In this document: positions 1-11,434 of the stretch, in pieces
How the letters are laid out: each line of letters begins with the position of its first letter
How positions within the stretch are numbered: position 1 is the first letter of the stretch
Origin: Embiotoca jacksoni
Lineage: Eukaryota > Chordata > Actinopteri > Embiotocidae
DNA: 64,000 nucleotides
Direction of reading: 5' to 3'
Assembly: GCA_022577435.1 (NCBI GenBank)
Contig: JAKOON010000011.1
Span: 10,611,992 to 10,675,991, forward strand
Position numbers and translations under genes: made by a program
The notes under the pieces: generated by a model
The model's input: the letters and a program-made list of their open reading frames with translations, nothing else
The model's database searches: none
Told to the model about the DNA's origin: nothing

Positions 1-18
1 TGATTCACGGTCTGTCAC

Positions 19-87
<69 letters not shown>

Positions 88-647
88 GAGTCTGGAGCCT
101 CTGTCCGTTTTACATATGATGATTATAAATCCTGCATCATCCACAGCATGAAAATCATTTGCACACATGCAGCATTAAAATGCTTCCTGTCCCATGAGGA
201 GGGTTTTTACTGCCCTCTTGCGTGTATCCAGGAATCAGAAACTGCCTTTTTAAACATGGACTAACTCTCTAAGCGTGTAAAATGTGCAGCCAGAGGGTTC
301 CGTAAAGAGTAATGGTGTTTACGAACAGACAGCCGTGAGTCCAGCACGAACGGTTGCTGTTATTAATTACTACTTATTTGCTCGTTTTTGTGAAAAGACT
401 CTTGTTATTCTTCTTAAGGAGGTAGCAAAAGACTGCAAGATGACTTTTTATTTCATAACTTTTTGTTTGTTTCCTGCATCCTGTTAAATTAAATTGAGAC
501 AATGACGTAGTAATGATAAAGTAGTAACAAGAGAAAGCTGCAGGTTTTTCTACGACGAAGGATCACCAAACTTAGCTGAGTTAAATGTTAACATTTAATT
601 GTTTTATAATGTAATTTTTCTCCTGTACGTTGGTGTCTTTTTGGCAG
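1..647. other. TTC28 intron (5' edge of window)
   Basis: No exon was recognised. It holds a TG microsatellite at 22-86 and otherwise AT-rich sequence with short open frames that resemble nothing known. The acceptor (ttttttggcag) ends at 647. Confidence 0.6.
22..86. repeat. (TG)n microsatellite
   Basis: About 32 uninterrupted TG units. Confidence 0.97.
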
Positions 648-3600
648 AGTTTGCTCCAGCAGTGAGACGGAGAGTGAAGCCGGAGATCTGCTGGAGCAAC
701 AGTTTGAGGAGCTGAACAGCAAACTCCCCTCCGCCACCGACCCCACGGGCTATCTGCGCATGGTGTCCAGGAATAACCTCTTCAACAGGTTTGATTGATT
801 ATTAACCCAATATATTTTTTTTAAATCCACAAAATTTTTGCACAAATTCTTGGTCTCAAGAGGATGAAAATCACTAAATTTGGGGATCTCTTGACTTTAT
901 CAAACATCACCAGCAGGACTTAGTTTTCCCGAGAAGATGGATGGGTAGAACATTTTGTATAGACATTTATTATCCCCAGAGGATGAACCCTAATGACCAT
1001 TTTTATGTGGTTTTAAGTTAAATATCTCAACAACTGTTAACATTTCCGACAGCCGATATTTGACTCATCATAGCAGGAAAAGTAAAAAGGTGTAATTGAT
1101 AATGTGAAAAATGATTGCATTTCATTTCAGTAAGCAAGTTTTAGGTTATTTTTATTTTGCCATGTTGTTCACTGTCATAGTTTTGTAGCTGTTGCTGGTC
1201 AAAATATCTGATGTGAAGATGGGGGAATTTCTCAGAGATTTGATTTGATTGATCCTGAGGATGAATCGTAATCACTTTGGTAGTTCTTTAACTCTTTATG
1301 TAACAACATCTAATGTCTAATTTGGCAGTATTTGATCAATTCAGGACAAAATACCTATAAAACTGTTCACATTGCCTTCAAAACTAGCTGTACTTTGTTT
1401 ATAGTGCTAATTAGCAACTGTTAGTATGATAAGCTAAACTAATGCTGTGTTCAAATGGAACTCGTGAGCTCGAGGTTACGACATGTAAAGTCATGTGCAC
1501 TGTTTGGTGTTCAAGCGATTAAGTCGTAAAAGCACCGGTGCCAGGCAATGGCAACGTGGATGCCGTCTAGAAGCCCCAGAGGCTAACAGTTTATCAGCTA
1601 ACAGGGCAGGTAACAAAATGCAGAAAATACAAAGACAAAGAGGGAAGAGATGAGGCCGTTGGGAAGATCAACATTTTCCTCAGACGTAGGCTATTATCAA
1701 AGTTATGAAGACAAACTGTACATGACTAAAATTACAATATTTTAGCTTAACATCCAAACAAACATGAACTTTCATGACCTCTGACCTTTCTGTAAACGTC
1801 AGCAAACACGTCACAACTCGTGAACTTGAGACTTGTAGAAGATTTACAGTGCCGCTGTTGTGAATATCACAAGAGGGTGCCAATCATGCAGACTCGTCTC
1901 CTGCACACGGTGAATACGACACCATTTCTTATCATTGTGAGGAGGTTATCATTCAGCTCAAAGCTGTGCCTGGTTGCAGCCTCAGAGTTGTTAGTCTTAT
2001 TATTGAATTCATTTCAAACAGGTAACAGTGTGTGTCCTCTCAACAGGAGCTGTCAGAGCATGACGAGTCTGTACAGTGCCACGGTGTCTCCAGTGAAGGA
2101 CAGCTTGTCGTCTCTTTGCCGCCTACCGAGTACCATCGGCAAACCTCCTCTACGAGCTCTTTACGACCTACTGATAGCTCCAATGGAAGGGGTATGCATG
2201 AGTGTGAATTATCTACATTTAAATCGACTGTGTATTTGAATTTCCTTTTTTATACTTTATCTCTTGAATCTGTGTGTCATTGTCCCTCCAGGGTCTGATG
2301 CACAGCAGCGGACCCGTGGGCCGACACCAACAGCTCGTGTTAGTTCTGGAGGGGGAATTGTACCTAATCCCCTTTGCTTTGCTCAAAGGCAGCTCCTCTA
2401 ATGAGTACCTGTACGAAAGGTTCAGTCTCCTTTCTGTACCGTCTTTAGCCAGCCTGGGAGCATCGATCAAGGTAGGACACGAACATCATCGTCTTAAACA
2501 CTTTGTTGGTTCCACTAAAATGATTGTTAAGATTTCTGTAATCGGTGTTGGATCCACAGCCTCATCCCCGCCGCTGCGGCCCCTTACTCTGCCCCGATGG
2601 AGGCTCGGTGGCCGCAGTGGTCGGCGCTCCCCGCCTGCCCCCCAGCGTCATGGACCGCTGGCTGTGGGGGCCTCTACCTTCAGCCGAGGACGAAGCCCTG
2701 TGGCTGGGGGAGCAGCTGGGATGTCACCCCCTGACCGGAGCCAACGCCACGAAGGAGCGCGTCCTGGCGGCGCTGAGTCAGGCCGAGTGCGTCCACTTCG
2801 CAACGCACATATCATGGAAGCTGGCGGCGCTGGTCTTTGCCCCGGGACCGGAGCACGGCGGGGGGGAGGGGGCGGGCGGGCGACCCAAGGAGAAGTCCCC
2901 GTGCGAGGCGTCGGGCGAAGATCAGGACGGAAAGGCAAAGGGTCTGTTTTCGAAGAGCAGCCCAGACGAAAGGAGCGACGACGGGGAGAGTGTGCGTGAC
3001 ACGGAGAGTGTGTGTGACAGTCCGCCGCTTCAAGACTTGCTCCTCACCGCCGCCGACATACTGGACCTGTGCCTGGCAGTCAAACTGGTGGTTCTGAGGT
3101 ACAACTCGTACAACATTTACCGATCCGGTCCAGTGCGATAGCTGCACGTGACCTCTGACCCCCTTCATCTCCTCAGGTTGTACCCGGAGTCCAACAACAG
3201 AGTGACAGCCGACGGTGTCGTGGGTCTGACCCGAGCCTTCCTGGCTGCGGGGGTGCAGTGTGTGTGCGTGTCTCTGTGGCCGGTGCCGATCGCTGCCTCC
3301 AAAGTGTTCACGCACACGTTCTACACGGCGCTCCTCAACGGGACCAAAGCCAGCGTGGCTCTGACGGAGGCCATGAAGACGCTGCAGGGCAGCAAGCACT
3401 TCTCACACCCCTCCAACTGGGCCGGTGAGCAAACAACTCTTGAGTTTCAATAATACCACACAGGATTAATCTGATAGAAAACATCAAGGTCTTCTTACTC
3501 GTCGTCGACCACGGCAGCATGTAGCAGCTAAAGAGCCACATATTTCCCCTCAGGACCAAAAAAAGGATTGTTCTTTGTCTTATTCCAAGTTTTCTAAAGT

Positions 3601-6600
3601 TTTATTTTCATTTCATTTTGTTGAGTTATCTATAAACCAAATGGATACAGCTGTAAAAACACGGGAAGTCGTGTTTTTTTTTTTCAGGTTACATGCTGAT
3701 CGGCAGTGATGTGAAGCTGAACAGCCCCATGTCGCTGGTGGGTCAGGCCCTGGCGGAGATCCTCCAGTACCCAGAGAGGGCCAGAGACGCCCTCAGAGTC
3801 CTGCTGCACCTGGTGAGTTGCCAACACACCTCCAGAGTTATTAACAGTGTTTATATGAGTCTACATTAGTCTGAAAAGTGACGCCAATGCAGAAGTGCCT
3901 TAAAGTGTAATACCACCGAGGGCCACTAGGGGCTGTCTACAATAGACTCCCATTCAAAAAGCATCAACTTCTCTCAAGAAAGTTGCTACTTGGGTGACAC
4001 CAATCGTAATTAGTTTAACAATCCAAGATAGATATCAGCTCTGTGACAGCCAATTTGCCATCAATATGACATAAACGTGACTTTTAAATAATCAGTTAAT
4101 CGGTGATGTCAGCAAACGCATTGTTTTCTATGAAAGTAAATTTAATGTCTTTGGGTTTCAGGTTTTTTATTTGACAACATTTTATAGACCAAACTACTGA
4201 CTGTATGTAATGATGACCCACTGTGACCCTGATATGCTCATGTTTATCCCTCTGATAGTTTTTAAAGCACCACTTTCCCTCCATCTCCTGAAAAACAACT
4301 TAAATCTACTGAACACTGGTGGGCTAGTTGAAGAAGAAGCCACGCTCAGCTCGCAGTACCTCTGTGTCTCCACAGGTTGAGAAGTCCTTGCAGCGCATCC
4401 AGAGTGGCCAGTGTAACCCGATGTACACGTCGCAGCAGAGCGTCGAGAACAAGGTCCGTGTGCTGCTCCTTCCGTCTCTTTAAATGTCAGCCTCTCCCGT
4501 GTCTTCTCCGCTCACGTCCGTGTGTCTTCTCTGAAGGTCGGTGGGGTGCCCGGGTGGCAGGCCCTGCTGTCTGCCGTGGGTTTCCGGTTGGACTGCTCCG
4601 GCAGCGGTGCCGGACTCCCCGGGGCGGTTTTCTTCCCCATGTCGGACCCCGGGGATCGGCTGCAACAGTGCAGCACCACGCTGCAGTCTCTGCTCGGTAC
4701 CGCGGCTTCTCTCTTACTCAAAACGTCTCTTATGTCACTCACGCCGATGAACTAACAACCGGTTTTGTCCTGAACTGTCAGACGACATTTTTCCACTTAT
4801 AAGCTACACCTGACCAGATATTAAATCTCAGTTTGAAGGTGTAATTACCCTCCTGTAACCCCGCAGGTCTGACTCCGGCAGCGCTGCAGGCTCTCTGTAA
4901 ACTGGTCACAGTATCCGAGGCCGGAGAGCAGCTCATTCATAAGGTACTGCCATGTTGTACAGTAGCAGCTCAGATGTTCATGACAGGGGTGGAAGAAGTA
5001 CTCAGACGCTTTACTGAAGTAAAAGTACCGATACAACAATGTAAAAATACTCCATTACAGGCATATAAAAGTGGACTTAACTTTCAGGTCTGCCACTAGG
5101 GACTAGCTTTAAAAAGCCTCCGGCTCCATGGAATCCCATTTAACTTCTCTCATGAAATACAAAGTCAATAAAATGTCTCCACCAGCTATCTCGGTGTTGT
5201 TAGCTATTGTCACTCCTTCTTATTAGTTTTCTGGCGGCCTATCTGAAAATAATCCCTTCATTGATTAGGCATTAGGCCTTAAAAAGCGGTATGTTTGGGG
5301 GCGTGTCTATTTGATTGACAGGCCAGTGGTGCAGTCAGGTATCCACTATAGGTGGGCGGGGCCGAGTGTCATTGGGGTCCCAATCAGATTGAGAAAACAA
5401 GATTTCTCAGAAATGAAGACATAATAGCTAAAACTGTTTTTGTGGTCAGTGACATTAAAGATATTAAGACAAAATTTAAATGGGAATACAGAATGGGGGG
5501 AAAATACTTCTGGAAGCAGTGGCCCCGCCCACTTCACAACTTACTCTGTATCATAAAGTAAAACATACTCCAAGTAAAAAAAGTAAAAAAAAAAAAAAAA
5601 AAACGTTCAAGTTTTGAATAATAACTCATCGTTAAATATTTAAAGTAAAATATTTCTCTCTGAAATATAGTGGAGATGAAGTATGAAGTAAAATGGAAAT
5701 ATTCAAGTAAAATATGCTCCTTTATATTGGTGGGAATCACCAGAGTTCTCATGATACAATATTATCCTAATTTTAATGCGTGTTGCAACATACATTTTGA
5801 TATATTGTGATCCATTACCTTTTTGTAGCTTTAAATGATGTCCCCCAAACAAAATCTTGTCACCATCTGATCAAATATTTTAGCTAAAAAAAGAATGTCA
5901 CGTTAATAATTTTTATTGTAGCAAAATTGGATCATCAAGCAAACAGACAGAAAAACGAAATAAAACATTTTGTAAACCTGTTATAAATGTTAAGTACACC
6001 TGACAAATGAATTTATTTGTTTATATAGTTAAATACTCTTGTCCATATATCAATACATCGATAATATTCCCGCGCAATGTATAGCGCAAAATCTCCCCCC
6101 CCCCCCCAGCTTCTCGTACTTTGGTAGAGTACTCGAGTAAATATACTGAGTTACTTCCCAACCCTGGTTCATGCCAACATTTTGAGCATTTTGTGTGTTG
6201 TTGTTGTAGTCGACGTGCTTATTTATTATTGGATTGTGCATCTGACATGATCATGACATGTTCTGCACCTGTTTTCCCTATTTCCCGCCCATAACTAGAA
6301 AACAGATCCATCATGCATCTGGTTGTGAAATGTTATTACAGGAACTCCCCACTTTTCATTTCACTGTCAGTTTTCATGTGCAGCTGTTTGTTTATTGGTG
6401 ACAAGCTGCATCACTGTCGGCTCGTCGTAGCCCTCCATACACACTGTATTGGTAACATCAGGCAACATCAGCATAAGCAAACCATCGTTCATGCATGGCT
6501 GAGTGTGCAGTGACTCAAACCCAACATTTTCACTGGAATAAACCACTAAAGTTGTGTTTCCTCTCCTCTCATACCCACCTCACAAAGGCGGTTATAAGCA

Positions 6601-9600
6601 TGGTGGGAATGGTAAGTTCAGTTCAAAGACTGGTCAAAGCCAGTAAACACAGAATCGAACGCTAAGACGCCGCACGTAGAGATTTTGTTTCGAAAGATCT
6701 TTGATGTGGGTGCTGTGTCAATCTTGCTGTAATAAATATAGTTTGGTCACCAGTTTACTCAAAAAAATGATGCGATTTCGGAACATTCTTTTCATGTGAC
6801 ATTAGAAATGAGTCAGCAGCATGAAGCAGCCCTCTCTTTCCCTCCTCCTCCGTCCTTCCAATCATTCCTTCTCCTTTCCTCTCCGAAGCTTCATCAAGTG
6901 CTGGTGCAGTTGCAGTCGGGCGACAAAGAGCAAGACTTTCCGCTGGCACCGATTCAAGTGTCGATAAGTGTGCAACTCTGGAGGCTCCCGGGCTGCCACG
7001 AGTTCCTGGCTGCGCTCGGTGAGTCATCGGCCAAAGAAACTACAGCTTCACTCTCATTTTTTTTCTGCTTTATTGTCATTGATCCACTTCATCAGCTGGG
7101 TCAATTGTAGGTATAGTAGTGAATAAAGAAGAAGTAATTGAAAGAACCAGATTGTTCTAAAGTCAGTAGAGCCCAGTAAGAAGTTACGTTCATAAATCCA
7201 AAAATGGATATGACACAATCCCAAATATTATTATTCGTCCATCTGTCCGTCCTATTCTCAAGAATATGTGATATCTCTATTGGCACAGATATTCACTGGG
7301 ACTCAAGGATGAAATGGTTCAATTTTGGTGGTCAAAGGTCACGATGAACTCCTGTTAGTCCCAATCTTGTGTTCACGATGCCAGACCTAAAAGACCAGAA
7401 GTGGAGATTGTGATCATAGCTCACATTTGGTCAGATCCTGAAACTAATCACTAATCTTGGGTGTCCATCTTGAAACTGTGCTGATTGTTTAGATCTTCTG
7501 TGCTGTCTGATTATTTAATGAACTCATCATGTTTTGTATATGTAAAATCTTCATCTTCAAATTACCTGCTGTTAAATAACTGCACTGGAGTGGAGTAAAG
7601 AGCACATTATTTACCTCTGACTAAAAGTAACATGTAAAGATTCAAGTTAACTGAACTGAAGTCCTGGTCTGTCTGTCAGGGTTTGATCTGTGTGAGGTGG
7701 GTCAGGAGGAGGTGGTGCTGAAGACTGGAAAACAGGCCAGCAGGCGCATCATGCATTTCGCCCTTCAGTCTCTTCTGGCTCTGTTTGGTGAGAATAATTC
7801 AAAACTTTTTTTTTTTCAAACTAAACTCTGTTAAATCTTTGTCTGTGTTCCACTAATACTCCGTCTCTTCTTTTAGACTCCACAGAGCTTCCCAAGCGAC
7901 TGAGCATGGACAGTTCGTCCTCCCTGGAGTCCCTGTCGTCATCCCAGTCGGCCTCCCAGCCACACTCCTTGCCCCTCTCCTTCGGCTGCTACCCGCCTCA
8001 GCCCTCCTTCTTACCTCCCGTCTGCCCCGACAACCTCTCCTGCGACGCCATCTCCGTCTACAGCCTTAGCTCCCTCGCCTCCTCCCTCAGTTTCCTGTCC
8101 CGACCGGAGCCCGCGGGAAGCGACGTAATCAGCCAGCGCTCACATCAGCAGGAGCCAGAGAGAGCCCGCGGAGGGGCGGGGCTCTACGCCCCGCAGCGCC
8201 ATTCAAGTGGCCTGTCGAGGGGTCGGCTGACCAATCACGGAGGAGGGGAAGGAGACGAGGATGAGTACGAGGGGTACTCCATTATCAGCAGCGAGCCGCT
8301 GGGGCGAGGAGGGCGGGAATGTGACACATTGCCACTTCCAGCGGGACACCGACACGGCAGAGGGGGCGCTGGGAGGGGATCTGTGGGGGGGCACGGTTAT
8401 CCTCTAACAGTGTCCTCCAAGGGAAGCATCAGCACGCCGACATCTCCAATCAAAGCTCCGCCGCTGCCCATTACAGCTTCCTCAAGCCCCAAGGTCAAGC
8501 AGGAAATGTAAGTTCAGTACTGTTTGTTTAGACGTAAGTGGACGAAGCTACGGGTCTGAAAAATGAGGCCGATACGGAAGTGTCTTAAGCTGCAATACCA
8601 CCGAGTGCCACTAGAGGTTGGCTCCAAAAATCCTCCAGCTCCATAGACTCCCATCCAACTTCATGAAATTTGAAGTTTTTTTTGTGAGTTATCTCTGTGT
8701 TATTAGCTAAAGTCACTCCTTCTTATAAGTTTTCTGGCGGTCTATCTGAAAATAATCCGTCATTAATTAGAAAATAAGCTTCAAAAAGACATGGGGTGTC
8801 TGTTTGATTGACAGGCCTGTGATGCAGTCATGTTACAGCTATCAGCGGGCAGGATGTAGTGTCACCGGGTTTCCAATCAGATCAGTCCGATCCACCGCTG
8901 GCTCCTCCCCCAGCTTCTCCAAATATGGTCACTTCCTGCTCCAAACCGCTCCGACTGGAGGCTTCATAATGTTCACAAACCAACGGGTGACGTCACTTTT
9001 GGTTGGTCGAAGGGAATTTCTTCAAATTTGGCACAAATCTTCACTTGGTCGCAAAGATGAACTGATAAGAGCTCAGGGGTAAAAGGTCAAACGTTACAGT
9101 GATGTCACGCAACACATTTGTGGCCATAACTCGAGAATTCATGTACTAATTACGACAACATTTCAGAATATATTAGTGAGATTTCACAGAGATTGAGTTT
9201 TGGAGGTGATAATAGACAGCTTGTTTCCAGTCTTTATGCTAAGCTAACTGCCAGCTCTCTTCATTGTTGCTACATCGTTAGCATACATTTCCTAGCATGC
9301 TATTGTCTCAGCCAAACACCGAACTGTATCTGTAACTGTTGATGTTTTATCAGCAGCGCACACAACTGAACGTAGTTCCTACCACGATGCATTCTGGGAG
9401 TTGGCTTCTCTTCCTCAGTTTTTATGTACACAGGCCTGTATTTTTTCGATTTAATATCGAAGAACGAGATATTTTTCAACAACCTCCATTTTTTTTTACT
9501 GATGGTTCAACCGGGACAGTTTTGCGCCTCTGTATCTTTCAGTTTTTCTGTTTTATTACAGAGTGATATAACGGTTTCAAAAGGCACATATTTCATTTCT

Positions 9601-10726
9601 ACATACGGGAAATTTATCTCTCTATTTCATTTTGTTTTCCAGTTCACCTCCCCAGCGGACCGGCAAAGGGAAGGTGAGCAGCTCCGAGTCGGACCAGTCG
9701 AGCACCGAGACGGACAGCACGGTCAAATCCCAGGAGGAGAGGACGGGACCGGCGGGACAACTGGATCCTCAGGAACTGGCCCAGAAGATCCTGGAGGAGA
9801 CCCAGAGCCACATGCAAGCCGTGGAGAGCCTGCAGAAGGCAAACATGAGGGCGAAGATTCCGAGGGGAGCCGAGGGGAGAAAGGAGGCTCACGCCAGGCA
9901 GCCGTCCGCGTCGACTCCCACGACCCCGACTCTGACTCCCACTCACGGAGCACGAGGCTTCCAGCCCTCCGAGACCAGTGCATTCAGCAGACCGCCCAGC
10001 AGAGCGAGTCTGAAGGCGTCTTCCTCTCCGCTCTCGCTCTCCGGTCATCTCTCCACCTCCGCCTCAACACCTCCTCCGACTCGACCCAAACCGCCGTCCC
10101 GCTCCTCGTCGCTGCAGAAAGTCAGCTCGGGCTACAGCAGCCCGGCTCGTTCCTCCCCGTCTCTGTCTCTCTCCGTGAAGGACCGGGCTTCCCCAGATGT
10201 GCACACGCTGAAACTGAAATACCCCAGCTCACCTTTCACCGCCCTCATCTCACCTTCACGCTCTCCCACCGACACCGCCCCCTCGCCGGTCCTCTCCTAC
10301 TCCTCCGCCGGATCCGTTTCAGCCTCCTCCAGCCCGGCAAACACCCCCGAGCTCAAACAGGACAACAGAGTCCAGGCCGTCCACAACCTGAAAACCTTCT
10401 GGGCCAACGCCGGCCAGAAACACGAGGTGCCGTGCGCCGGCAGTTTACTCCGAGGTGGGAGCAAAAAAATGAGCACGGTTCAGAAGGATGTTCTGGGTTT
10501 GCTGAATCTCTCACCGAGACACGAGTCCGTCGGGAAAGACGCGGAGGGACCCAAGGATCACAACACTGACAGCAGACCAAACGGGCACCAAAAACTGGAC
10601 AGTAAACCGCCTCCGCATCCGGCGTCTGGTCTTCACACGAACTCCAAAGGAGGCATGAGACTTCCCTCTGGGAACGGCTACAAGTTCCTCTCACCTGGAC
10701 ACTTTTTCCCGTCCTCTAAATGTTGA
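648..10726 (+). CDS. ttc28: TTC28 (tetratricopeptide repeat protein 28), C-terminal half, 14 exons
   Basis: The 3' part of a TPR-CHAT scaffold protein linked in the literature to cytokinesis (centrosome/midbody). Exons read as 648-788, 2047-2191, 2292-2471, 2560-3098, 3177-3424, 3688-3812, 4376-4453, 4537-4696, 4867-4943, 6588-6611, 6889-7018, 7680-7787, 7877-8507 and 9643-10726 (stop TGA). All boundaries are GT-AG and every phase joins without a shift, giving about 1,222 residues; the human protein is about 2,480, so the N-terminal TPR half lies upstream of the window. Recognisable blocks are the CHAT domain (exons 2-6), the segment with 'IPGWQALL'-like text here read VPGWQALL (exon 8), VQLWRLPGCHEFLAALG (exon 11), and a long Ser/Pro-rich tail (exons 13-14). 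The next gene downstream is pitpnb, as in human. Identity rests on close recall of the vertebrate protein; I am confident of the family and gene. Confidence 0.95.
789..2046. other. TTC28 intron with degenerate interspersed repeat
   Basis: Roughly 840-1380 contains motifs of a common teleost repeat: 'ccagaggatgaaccctaatga' style phrases, 'tcaacaactgttaacatt' and 'gatcctgaggatgaatcgtaa'. The remainder (1440-1815) has two opposed 'aactcgtgarctygag' phrases, at about 1458 and 1814, suggesting the ends of an old inverted-repeat element. No coding sequence is seen. Confidence 0.45.
2047..3812 (+). CDS. ttc28: TTC28 exons 2-6: CHAT (caspase-like) domain
   Basis: CHAT domains are caspase/HetF-like folds attached to TPRs. 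Visible landmarks are LVLVLEGELYLIPFALL (exon 3), WLWGPLPSAEDEALWL (exon 4), the histidine motif HFATH at 2794-2808, then after the exon 4/5 junction GVVGLTRAFLAAGVQC and SLWPVPIAASKVF, and NWAGYMLIGSD across exons 5/6. The second catalytic position, usually a Cys shortly after the core strand 'VVL', is replaced: the text at 3090-3191 reads VVLRLYPES. Between the His motif and this strand exon 4 carries an acidic, Gly/Lys-rich insertion of roughly 60 residues (about 2840-3030). The domain therefore looks like a non-catalytic pseudo-protease fold used for binding. Confidence 0.88.
3868..3990 (+). repeat. Dispersed repeat family A, fragment 1
   Basis: Begins near 'gcagaagtgccttaaa', continues with 'ataccaccgagggccactag' and 'tagactcccattcaaaaa'. 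The same phrases recur near 5090, 8570, 36650 (reverse), 44560 and 51460 (reverse), so this is an interspersed family and not unique intron DNA. Confidence 0.65.
4984..6166. mobile_element. hAT-like non-autonomous DNA transposon with nested insertions
   Basis: The left end reads caggggtggaagaagtac and the right end is its imperfect inverse (gttacttcccaaccctg, 6150-6166). The flanks form an 8-bp target duplication, GTTCATGA at 4976-4983 and GTTCATGC at 6167-6174 (7 of 8 match), the length typical of hAT elements. The interior is AT-rich, has no transposase frame, and carries a family A repeat (about 5085-5530) and a second degenerate repeat (about 5745-6060). It lies in the TTC28 intron just upstream of the 24-nt microexon. 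Confidence 0.75.
5085..5530 (+). repeat. Dispersed repeat family A, copy 2 (nested)
   Basis: Shares with the copies at 8550 and 44528 the phrases 'tcactccttcttattagtt', 'ttctggcggcctatctgaaa' and 'gtttgattgacaggcc'-like text. It sits inside the hAT-like element, so it inserted later or was carried along. Confidence 0.7.
6588..6611 (+). CDS. ttc28: TTC28 24-nt microexon
   Basis: Eight codons (A V I S M V G M) between acceptor ...cacaaag and donor gtaagt. It is in phase 0 on both sides and joins LIHK of exon 9 to LHQVLVQLQ of exon 11, matching the continuous vertebrate protein. It is too short for ORF callers. The preceding intron (4944-6587) holds a nested transposon. Confidence 0.85.
7019..7679. 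other. TTC28 intron 11 with common teleost repeat
   Basis: About 7235-7400 carries phrases of a widespread fish repeat (sequence around 'ctcaagaatatgtgatatct' and 'tggtggtcaaaggtcacgat'). A related stretch occurs at about 9000-9175. The rest of the intron holds nothing recognisable. Confidence 0.5.
7877..10726 (+). CDS. ttc28: TTC28 exons 13-14: Ser/Pro-rich C-terminal tail
   Basis: Exon 13 (7877-8507) and exon 14 (9643-10726) code for a low-complexity, probably disordered tail dominated by Ser, Pro, Thr and Arg, with islands of likely structure or binding function: DAISVYSLSSLASSLSF, YEGYSIISSEPLG, a helical stretch ELAQKILEETQSHMQAVESL, and VHNLKTFWANAG. Exon 13 ends in phase 2 (AT) and the first base of exon 14 completes Ile. 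The last residues are FFPSSKC followed by TGA at 10724-10726. A 381-residue open frame overlapping exon 14 in another frame is a GC-driven shadow. Confidence 0.9.
8550..9175 (+). repeat. Dispersed repeat family A, copy 3, with adjoining repeat
   Basis: This is the longest family A copy: 'ggaagtgtcttaagctgcaa' (8576), 'ttctggcggtctatctgaaa' (8730), 'gtttgattgacaggcctgtg' (8802), then 'gatccaccgctggctcctcc' and 'ccaaatatggtcacttcctg' (8889-8940). It runs into a second repeat ('cttcaaatttggcacaaatc', about 9020) like that at 7235. It lies in the TTC28 intron between exons 13 and 14. Confidence 0.7.
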
Positions 10727-11434
10727 GTTCGGATACATTTGACCTGCTGATCTTTGACCCAGGAGGGCAATGTTCTGGGTCATTTTCTGTGTATTTATAC
10801 AACGACAGGAGCTTCTCAGTGAAACACATTTTTCACAACCCCCGCCTGCTGAAGACGGGGATGAAAAAAAACAACAACGTTTTAGTACCGACCGTGATTT
10901 TACATGTTTTATGTGAAGGGATGTAAATGTTTTGAATGTGATGACTGTGCCTTCTTCTGGAGAGAGCTGGAAGGACTGAATAACTCTGAGAGAAGTGTCT
11001 CTGGCTTTAACTGTGTTTCCATGACTGATAGAGAGCATGTGTCCCGATGCCTCCGTGTACACTGAAAAGAAATGTTCTGACTTCCGGTCCGTTGACTGAA
11101 TGAAGATTTAAAACGCTCGCTATATTCGTGTAAGTCGACCTGAATTTTAACTTGATTTTATTGCGTATTAATTATTGTCACGTCATTACCGATTCTTATC
11201 GTTGTCATTTATTTTGTTAAGTAAACCGTGTTTTCCAGTCATTATTACACATTTTATAAAGACAATTAAAACCAAGAAGAAAACATTTTGATATTTTTAT
11301 GGCGGTTCGGTTTCACGTGTGATTGCCAGCATGTTTCCTCTTGCTGTTTCATTCACTTTATAATGTACAATTTTGCAGCTGTGCCAGACTCCTATTCAGA
11401 AAAACCTCAATCACTCAAAAAGTTGACAAATAAA
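10727..11434 (+). other. ttc28: TTC28 3' untranslated region (probable)
   Basis: AT-rich sequence following the stop codon with no coding content. Candidate polyadenylation hexamers are ATTAAA at 11265-11270 and AATAAA at 11429-11434. I cannot tell which is used. Confidence 0.5.

Noticed and set aside
9424..10569. 381-codon open frame overlapping TTC28 exon 14
   Set aside because: It runs out of frame through a GC-rich Ser/Pro exon whose true frame joins exon 13 by phase and ends in a conserved-looking tail.
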